This document shows positions 7,035 through 10,725 of a DNA stretch of 10,725 bases, one piece after another; within the stretch, counting starts at the first letter, position 1; each line of letters starts with the position of its first letter. The stretch spans positions 1 to 10,725 of the forward strand of contig BBBL01000027.1 in NCBI GenBank assembly GCA_001311545.1, in the 5' to 3' direction. The position numbers were made by a program, and so were the translations under genes. The notes under the pieces were generated by a model. That model had not been told where the DNA came from and did no database searches. It saw nothing but the letters and a program-made list of their open reading frames with translations. This stretch comes from Thermus kawarayensis JCM 12314. GTDB lineage: Bacteria; Deinococcota; Deinococci; Deinococcales; Thermaceae.

Positions 7035-7046
7035 ATAATAGGAGGC
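7034..7046 (+). promoter_or_regulatory. Candidate promoter of the ygfZ-cinA-thpR-recA-rny operon
   Basis: AATAAT at 7034-7039 is 7 nt before the ATG at 7047, the same distance as at 4276. An AGGAGG at 7040-7045 is only 1 nt from the ATG, too close to act as a normal Shine-Dalgarno, so a leaderless start is again favoured. No -35 hexamer is recognisable. Confidence 0.4.
7035..7040 (-). promoter_or_regulatory. Candidate -10 TATTAT for the MFS-HAD operon
   Basis: TATTAT on the minus strand overlaps the plus-strand -10 almost completely. It would give a leader of about 20 nt before ATG 7008 that contains the TGACC-N4-GGTCA palindrome and a GGGGGGAG near the start codon that may serve as Shine-Dalgarno. 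Confidence 0.35.
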
Positions 7047-7820
7047 ATGGACCCCCTTCTGGCCAAGGCCCTCTCGGGGGAGGGCTTCTTCGCCTTCCCC
7101 GGGGTGCTCCTCCTCCGCGGCCCCGACGCCTTTTCCTTCCTTCAGGGCCAGGGCACCCGGGACCTGAGGCGGCTTGGGGGCTGCGGGCGTCCTCTTTTTG
7201 AACCACAAGGGCCAGGTTGAGGAGGCGGCCACCCTCTTTCCCCACCCGGAGGGCTTCCTCCTGGCGCCCTGGGGCACCCTCGAGGGCCTGCGAAAACGCC
7301 TGCAGCGCTACGTCGTCTTTGACCAGGTGGAGCTTTTGGCCCTTCCCCTCTTCCGCCTCCTCCACGCGGACGGCCGGGAGGAGGTGGGGGAAAGCGGCGA
7401 GGGGGCGCTTCCCGAAGGCTTTACCCCCTCTACACCCTCCTCAAGGGCCTCCCCCTCCTCGCGGACATCCAGGGGGAGCTTCCCCAGAGCGTGGGCCTCC
7501 TCCACCTGGTGGACTCCGGCAAGGGGTGCTACGTGGGCCAGGAGATCATGGCCCGCACCGAGGGGAAGGAGGTGCCCTACCGCCTCGTGGGCCTAAGGGC
7601 TCTAGAAGGGGGCGGGGCCCCGGCGGCGCTTTTCCTGGAGGGAAGACGCGTGGGGGAGGCGAAGCGCCTTTTAGAGACCCCCTTCGGCCTCTTGGGCCTC
7701 GCCGTGGTGCGGAAAGAGGTGCCCTTCGGAGCGCTGGTGGAGGGAGGCGGGGGGCGGTACGCCCTCGAGGCCCTCCCCTTCAAGGAGGCGGCATGGAGCG
7801 GGCAGAGATCCTCGGGGTAG
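7047..7820 (+). CDS. ygfZ: YgfZ/GcvT-like tetrahydrofolate-binding protein (two frameshifts)
   Basis: The corrected protein has 257 residues. The family hallmark K-G-C-Y-V-G-Q-E occurs at residues 159-166, and the N-terminal F-L-Q-G-Q-G-T-R-D plus L-N-H-K-G-Q-V segments match the folate-binding fold shared with the T-protein of glycine cleavage. Proteins with the KGCYxGQE motif support iron-sulfur cluster assembly or repair using folate, in the cytoplasm. The short length and lack of the full C-terminal domain argue against a true GcvT. An extra G in the G5 run at 7176-7180 and a missing C in the C5 run at 7424-7428 cancel each other overall. Its end overlaps the cinA start by 28 bp, so it is probably the first gene of the recA-containing operon. 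Confidence 0.85.
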
Positions 7821-8974
7821 GCACCGAGCTCCTCTACGGGGAGACCCTGGACACCAACACGGCGGAGATCGCAAGGAGCCTCAAGCCTTACGCCTCAAGG
7901 TGGAAAGGACCTTGAGGGTGGCGGACGAGGTGGAGCCTCTGGCCCGGGAGGTGGGGGAGGCCCTGAAGCGGGCCAGGCTCGTGGTCCTCTCCGGGGGTCT
8001 CGGCCCCACCCCCGACGACGTGACCCGGGAGGCGGTGGCCCTAGCCCTAGGGGAGCCTCTAGAGCTGGACGAGGCCATGCTGGCCCACATCCACTCCCTC
8101 TTCCGCGCCCGGGGCCGGGCCATGCCCGAGGCCAACCGCAAGCAGGCCATGAAGGTCCCCTCGGCCACCTGGCTCCAAAACCCCTGGGGCACCGCCCCTG
8201 GGTGGTGGGTGAGGAAGGACGGCAAGGACCTGGTCCTCCTTCCGGGCCCCCGACCGAGTGGCGGCCCATGTGGCGGGAGGTCTTGCCCAGGCTCGCCCTT
8301 CCCCGGCGGGCCTACGCCGAGCGGGTGCTGAAAACCTGGGGCATCGGGGAGTCGGAGATCGTGGAACGCCTGGGGGAGCTTTTCCTCCGGGAAGAGGAGG
8401 TGGAGGTGGGCACCTACCCAAGGTCCACGGGGTGGAGGTGGTGGTCCGGGGGCGGGAGGACCGGGTGGCGGAGCTTTCCGAGAAGATCAAGAAAAAAAAC
8501 TCCTCAAGGAGGTCTGGGGCGAGGGGGAGATCACCCTGGCGGAGGCGGTGAAAAGGCGCCTGGAGCTGGAAGGGGCCACCCTCGCCACCATGGAGAGCCT
8601 CACCGGGGGGCTCCTGGGGGCGGAGATCACCCGGGTTCCCGGGGCGAGCCGCTTCTACCTGGGGGGCGTGGTATCCTATTCCCGAGGGCCAAGGCCCGCT
8701 TCGGGGTGCCGGAGGAACTCCTCGCCAAGACGGTTTCCGCCGAGACGGCCAAGGCCATGGCGGAGGCCGCCCGTACCCTTTTTGGGTCCACCTACGCCCT
8801 GGCCACCACCGGGTGGCGGGCCCAGACCCCTTGGAGGGCGAGCCCGTGGGCACGGTCTACGTGGCCTTGGCGGGGCCTGGAGGGGTGGAGGCCAGGCGCT
8901 ACCGTTTTCCCGGGGACCGGGAGGCGGTGAGGCTTCGGAGCGTGTACGCCGCCTTGGCCCTTCTCGTGACATGA
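7793..8974 (+). CDS. cinA: CinA: competence/damage-inducible protein, NMN amidohydrolase family (six frameshifts)
   Basis: The corrected protein is about 395 residues and has both CinA domains. The N-terminal molybdopterin-binding-like (COG1058, ADP-ribose pyrophosphatase) domain shows [27 protein letters not shown] and L-P-G-P-P-T-E-W. The C-terminal deamidase domain (COG1546) shows [22 protein letters not shown] and T-G-V-A-G-P. The family recycles pyridine nucleotides and is often encoded with recA. Breaks: missing C at 7893-7894, 8247-8251, 8417-8419 and 8681-8683, missing G at 8811-8813, and an A8 run at 8492-8499 that is one short or two long, leaving the exact length uncertain by one residue. 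It overlaps the genes on both sides (28 bp with ygfZ, ATGA with thpR). Confidence 0.93.
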
Positions 8975-9564
8975 GGCTCTTCTACGCGGTTTTTCTTCCG
9001 GAGGACGTGCGGCGGGCCCTGGTAGAGGCTCAGAGGAAGGTTTCCCGCTACAGGGGTTGGAAGGAGGTGCCCCCCCACCAGCTCCACCTGACCCTGCTTT
9101 TCCTGGGGGAGCGGCCGGAGAGGGATCTGGAGGACCTCACGGCCTTGGGCCACCGCCTGGGCAGGCAGGTCGCCCCTTTCACCGCCCTCCTTAAGGGCAC
9201 GGGCTACTTCCCCAACGAGGGCACCCCCCGGGTCTGGTTCGCCAAGGCCGAGGGGGAGGGGTTTGCCCTTCTGGCCGAGGGCCTAAAGGCCGGGGTGAGG
9301 GAGCTTCTGGGGGAGGAGGCCCTCTGGGCGGGGGGGGATAAGGACTTCAAGCCCCACATCACCCTGGCCCGGCGCAAGGCCCCGGCCCCTCGGGTGCCCC
9401 CCTTGGTTTTCGGCCTTTCCTGGCCGGTGGGGGAGTTCGCCCTGGTGCGTTCGGAGCTGAAGCCGAGGGGGCCCGTCTACACCATTCTGGAAAAGTTTCC
9501 CTTGCGAGGTGAGCATGGACGAGAACAAGAGGAAAGCCCTGGAGAATGCCCTGAAGACCATTGA
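8971..9564 (+). CDS. thpR: RNA 2',3'-cyclic phosphodiesterase (2'-5' RNA ligase family)
   Basis: An intact 197-residue reading frame with the two HxTx catalytic motifs of the 2H phosphoesterase superfamily: H39-L-T-L and H130-I-T-L, about 90 residues apart as expected. [13 protein letters not shown] and [12 protein letters not shown] near the C-terminus are also typical. The enzymes open 2',3'-cyclic phosphates to 2'-phosphates on RNA and can join 2'-5' ends in vitro. It starts in an ATGA overlap with cinA. Its last 50 bp run inside recA in another frame, adding a charged tail ([10 protein letters not shown]) beyond the folded domain. From memory the T. thermophilus homologue has a similar tail, so the overlap looks genuine rather than a sequencing artefact. 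Confidence 0.92.
   Translation: MRLFYAVFLPEDVRRALVEAQRKVSRYRGWKEVPPHQLHLTLLFLGERPERDLEDLTALGHRLGRQVAPFTALLKGTGYFPNEGTPRVWFAKAEGEGFALLAEGLKAGVRELLGEEALWAGGDKDFKPHITLARRKAPAPRVPPLVFGLSWPVGEFALVRSELKPRGPVYTILEKFPLRGEHGREQEESPGECPEDH
9506..9512 (+). promoter_or_regulatory. Ribosome binding site that decides the recA start
   Basis: GAGGTGA at 9506-9512 sits inside thpR, with its GAGG core 5 nt before ATG 9515. The in-frame GTG at 9509 lies within this element and is therefore an unlikely start. Confidence 0.5.
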
Positions 9565-10535
9565 GAAGGAGTTCGGCAAGGGGGCGGTGATGCGCCTGGG
9601 GGAGATGCCCAGGCAGCAGGTGGACGTGATCCCCACGGGCTCCTTGGGCCTGGACCTGGCCTTGGGGATTGGGGGCATTCCCCGGGGACGGGTCATTGAG
9701 ATCTACGGCCCCGAGTCCGGGGGCAAGACCACATTGGCCCTCACCATCATCGCCCAGGCCCAGAAGCAAGGAGGGGTGGCGGCCTTCGTGGACGCCGAGC
9801 ACGCCCTGGACCCTCTCTACGCCCAGAGGCTCGGGGTCAAGGTGGAAGACCTCCTGGTCTCCCAGCCGACACCGGGGAGCAGGCCCTGGAGATCGTGGAG
9901 CTTCTCGCCCGCTCGGGGGCGGTGGACGTCATCGTGGTGGACTCGGTGGCCGCCCTGGTGCCCAAGGCGGAGATTGAGGGGGAGATGGGAGACGCCACGT
10001 GGGCCTCCAGGCCCGGCTCATGAGCCAGGCCCTCCGCAAGCTCACCGCCGTGCTTTCCAAGAGCAACACCGCCGCCATCTTCATCAACCAGGTGCGGGAG
10101 AAGGTGGGGGTCATGTACGGCAACCCCGAGACCACCCCGGGGGGGAGGGCCCTCAAGTTCTACTCCAGCGTGCGCCTGGACGTGCGCAAGAGCGGCCAGC
10201 CCATCAAGGTGGGCAACGAGGCCGTGGGCATCAAGGTCAAGGTGAAGGTGGTGAAGAACAAGCTGGCCCCGCCCTTCCGGGAGGCCGAACTGGAGATCTA
10301 CTTCGGCAGGGGCCTGGACCCGGTGATGGACCTGGTGAACGTGGCCGTGGCCGCCGGGGTCATGGAGAAGGCGGGGAGCTGGTTCTCCTACGGGGAGCTC
10401 CGCCTGGGCCAGGGGAAGGAGAAGGCGGCCGAGGCCTTGCGGGAGCGCCCTGAGCTTTTGGAGGAGATCCGCGCCAAGGTCTTGGAGCGCTCGGACCAGG
10501 TGGTCCTGGCCGCCAGCGAGGAAGAGGGGGAGTAG
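9515..10535 (+). CDS. recA: Recombinase RecA (two frameshifts)
   Basis: The corrected protein has 340 residues, the length I recall for Thermus RecA. Walker [10 protein letters not shown] is at residues 65-73, V-D-A-E-H-A-L-D-P and the [11 protein letters not shown] segment follow, Walker B is [10 protein letters not shown], and [11 protein letters not shown] plus the loop-2 region [14 protein letters not shown] are intact. RecA forms the ATP-dependent strand-exchange filament in homologous recombination, SOS-type responses and transformation. Missing C residues at 9866-9867 (before D-T-G-E) and 9995-9996 (in M-G-D-A-H-V-G-L-Q) break the frame. An alternative in-frame GTG at 9509 is not favoured. 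It begins within thpR, and its stop abuts the rny ATG with no gap. Confidence 0.97.
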
Positions 10536-10725
10536 ATGGGCCCGCTGGAGCTGGTGCTGCTCTTGGCCCTCCTTTTCCTCTTCCTGGGGGCCCTCTTCTT
10601 TGCCTTTAGGCGCAAGGGGGAGGGCCAGGCCATCCTCGAGGCCGCCCGGGAGGAGGCCAAGGAGGCCCTGGAGGCGCCCGCAAGGAGGCCAGGGAGATCC
10701 TCGAGGCCGCCCGCAAGGAGGCCAA
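10536..10725 (+). CDS. rny: Ribonuclease Y, N-terminal part (partial, one frameshift)
   Basis: Only the first ~63 codons are present. One N-terminal membrane helix (about residues 3-23, very Leu-rich) is followed by a basic F-R-R-K and then repeated charged heptad-like units such as A-R-E-E-A-K-E-A and A-R-K-E-A-R-E-I-L-E-A, the start of a long coiled coil. This is the layout of RNase Y, a membrane-anchored endoribonuclease that starts mRNA decay; its KH and HD domains would lie beyond the window. The position directly after recA, with adjoining stop and start codons, fits the recA-rny order known in many bacteria. A missing base near 10675 breaks the frame. The catalytic part is unseen, so another membrane-anchored coiled-coil protein remains a weak alternative. 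Confidence 0.82.
   Translation, partial: MGPLELVLLLALLFLFLGALFFAFRRKGEGQAILEAAREEAKEALEAPARRPGRSSRPPARRP

Noticed and set aside
8492..8499. A8 run in cinA as a programmed frameshift slippery site
   Set aside because: An A8 run can promote slippage, but five other breaks in the same gene are plain homopolymer indels, so a sequencing error is the simpler explanation.
7793..8974. cinA as a pseudogene (six frame breaks)
   Set aside because: The breaks are single-base changes in homopolymers and all motifs of both domains survive; the same pattern affects recA and most neighbours, so sequence error is more likely than decay.
9509..9514. GTG 9509 as the recA start
   Set aside because: It falls inside the GAGGTGA ribosome binding site; ATG 9515 gives the usual Thermus N-terminus M-D-E-N-K-R-K.
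10600..10725. Repeated GAGGCCGCCCGCAAGGAG units as a DNA repeat array
   Set aside because: They encode the repeating Ala/Glu/Arg/Lys coiled coil at the start of RNase Y, so the repetition is explained at protein level.
1..10725. Defence system, toxin-antitoxin pair, CRISPR array, transposon or integrated element
   Set aside because: No direct-repeat array, transposase, integrase, nuclease cluster or compositional break was found; every gene fits housekeeping or transport roles at similar base composition.

Overview
The window reads as ordinary chromosome of a Thermus species. GC content is very high, genes are packed with overlapping stops and starts, and several promoters look leaderless. 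The RecA sequence is, from memory and without alignment, very close to Thermus RecA, and its N-terminus and mid-protein residues resemble T. aquaticus more than T. thermophilus. I see no mobile element, CRISPR array, tRNA or rRNA, and no convincing undescribed system.

Layout. (1) Bases 1-2138, plus strand: the tail of alaS, a predicted multi-pass membrane protein, ruvX and mltG, the last three overlapping end to start. (2) Bases 3456-2123, minus strand: a small secreted beta-barrel-like protein followed 4 nt later by a MalF/UgpA-type ABC permease with no partner genes in view. (3) Bases 3489-4201, plus: an uncharacterised P-loop NTPase, divergent from the barrel gene. (4) Bases 4276-5360, plus: an enolase-superfamily (muconate-lactonizing subgroup) enzyme with a full set of catalytic residues. 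(5) Bases 7008-5346, minus: an MFS transporter overlapping a HAD phosphatase of the beta-phosphoglucomutase type, a plausible sugar import and phosphosugar pair. (6) Bases 7047-10725, plus: ygfZ-like folate protein, cinA, thpR (2',5'-cyclic phosphodiesterase), recA and the start of rny (RNase Y), overlapping or touching throughout, probably one long operon joining recombination and competence genes to RNA metabolism.

The most important point for a user is sequence quality. Nearly every gene is broken by single-base indels, about 27 by my count, mostly one missing C or G in a short homopolymer. After correction every gene is an exact number of codons, of normal length, with family motifs restored. 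These are most likely consensus errors, not pseudogenes. Coordinates below are therefore whole-gene spans, and any automatic translation will be wrong for most genes. ruvX and thpR are the only genes that read cleanly.

Regulation. Three starts (71, 3489, 4276) are preceded 6-7 nt upstream by a TAnnAT hexamer followed at once by GGGG, consistent with leaderless mRNAs and with the G-rich discriminator known for Thermus sigma-A. Two divergent intergenic regions carry small palindromes at the overlapping promoters (3469-3479 and 7021-7034). The second, TGACC-N4-GGTCA, is the best operator candidate. The two convergent gene pairs overlap tail to tail, leaving no room for intergenic terminators.
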